Source of the DNA: Sphingopyxis fribergensis
Lineage (GTDB): Bacteria; Pseudomonadota; Alphaproteobacteria; Sphingomonadales; Sphingomonadaceae
NCBI RefSeq assembly: GCF_000803645.1
Contig: NZ_CP009122.1
Location: 1,712,501-1,776,500 of the forward strand
Direction of reading: 5' to 3'
DNA length: 64,000 bases
Shown here one piece after another: positions 63,670 to 64,000 of this stretch (position 1 is the stretch's first letter; each line of letters starts with the position of its first letter). The position numbers and the translations under genes were made by a program. The notes below the pieces were generated by a model, which was given only the letters and a program-made list of their open reading frames with translations, was not told where the DNA came from and searched no databases.

Positions 63670-63868
63670 GGTCAGCCTCCGCGATCAGCCGGTCGAGTTC
63701 GCCAATAACTGCAGCGACTTCGGCCTTGAGTGCCGACTGGTCGGCAGTGGGCGCGGTGCCGGCCGATTCGGGCCGGTCCGCGCGATCGGCAAGCGCCTTT
63801 TCGATTCGGCTGAGCGCGCGTTCGATACGGCCGATGGCCAGGCTGGATTCGTCGAGATCGAGTTCCAT
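63662..63868 (-). CDS. Small coiled-coil protein of unknown function next to zapA
   Basis: This 68-residue charged protein is mostly helical (SLAIGRIERALSRIEKALAD ... ALKAEVAAVIGELDRLIAEA) with predicted coiled-coil character and no signal peptide. It overlaps zapA by eight bases, so the two are translationally coupled, and a cell-division role or binding to ZapA is possible. I do not know a named family for it. The remaining 63869-64000 shows no supported gene. Confidence 0.65.
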   Translation of the reverse strand: MELDLDESSLAIGRIERALSRIEKALADRADRPESAGTAPTADQSALKAEVAAVIGELDRLIAEADRG

Positions 63869-64000
63869 GCCGATGGGTTAGCAGTGCCGGGGAGGGGGTG
63901 CAATTGCCCTCTCGGTCCAAAATGCGAGGATTTTCCGTGACGGGCGGTTGACTCCTGCCCCCTGCGCCGCAAAGGGCTGTCCGCATCAAACCGGGCGATG

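Overview
The window is high-GC chromosomal DNA of an alphaproteobacterium, most likely a sphingomonad of the Sphingopyxis/Sphingomonas type. This rests on the large TonB-dependent receptors, the divergent cpdR / N-formylglutamate amidohydrolase pair, the zapA - 6S RNA - fau arrangement, a DUF2842 protein and a 29-bp-arm intergenic palindrome of a kind I recall from sphingomonad genomes. No plasmid, prophage, CRISPR or intact insertion sequence is visible.

Region 1 (1-4.4 kb) is partly decayed. It holds unrecognised fragments, a TetR remnant, an intact quinone oxidoreductase and an exported epoxide-hydrolase-like enzyme, a 5'-truncated and frameshifted cytochrome P460, and an AraC regulator. 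Region 2 (4.4-24 kb) is an uptake and catabolic block. It has two TonB-dependent receptors, an acetoacetyl-CoA ligase, two MFS transporters, three exported or lipid-anchored serine hydrolases (tannase/feruloyl-esterase type, beta-lactamase fold, type-B carboxylesterase), an acyl-CoA ligase, a TetR regulator, an SDR and a degenerate M28-like protein. It plausibly imports an ester-containing compound, hydrolyses it, activates the acid with CoA and oxidises it, but the substrate cannot be read from sequence.

Region 3 (24.5-36.5 kb) has a two-component pair, an orphan LuxR-type response regulator, and then a 1,927-residue calcium-binding (RTX) animal-type haem peroxidase. Its dedicated type I secretion ABC transporter and HlyD adaptor follow, behind a strong hairpin. 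Region 4 (36.5-43.7 kb) is an iron region. PepSY - DUF2271 - DUF4198 - ApbE run rightward. A TonB protein, a siderophore receptor and a PiuC-like dioxygenase run leftward. Both transcription units have Fur-like boxes, and the DUF2271 protein carries a TGAT motif that looks like an ApbE flavinylation site.

Region 5 (43.7-52.7 kb) is mostly core genome: an alpha/beta hydrolase, a dienoyl-CoA-reductase-like SDR, tRNA-Val, cpdR, N-formylglutamate amidohydrolase, tRNA-Pro, a RadC-like protein, thyA, and the E1alpha/E1beta/E2 genes of a branched-chain 2-oxoacid dehydrogenase. Region 6 (52.7-60.6 kb) is a four-gene leftward operon. It encodes three secreted DUF11-like proteins and a 1,695-residue protein with DUF11/SdrD-like domains in front of a predicted outer-membrane barrel. 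This is the best candidate here for an undescribed system. Region 7 (60.7-64 kb) has an AI-2E family permease, tRNA-Asp, a DUF2842 protein, fau, a probable 6S RNA, zapA and a small coiled-coil protein.
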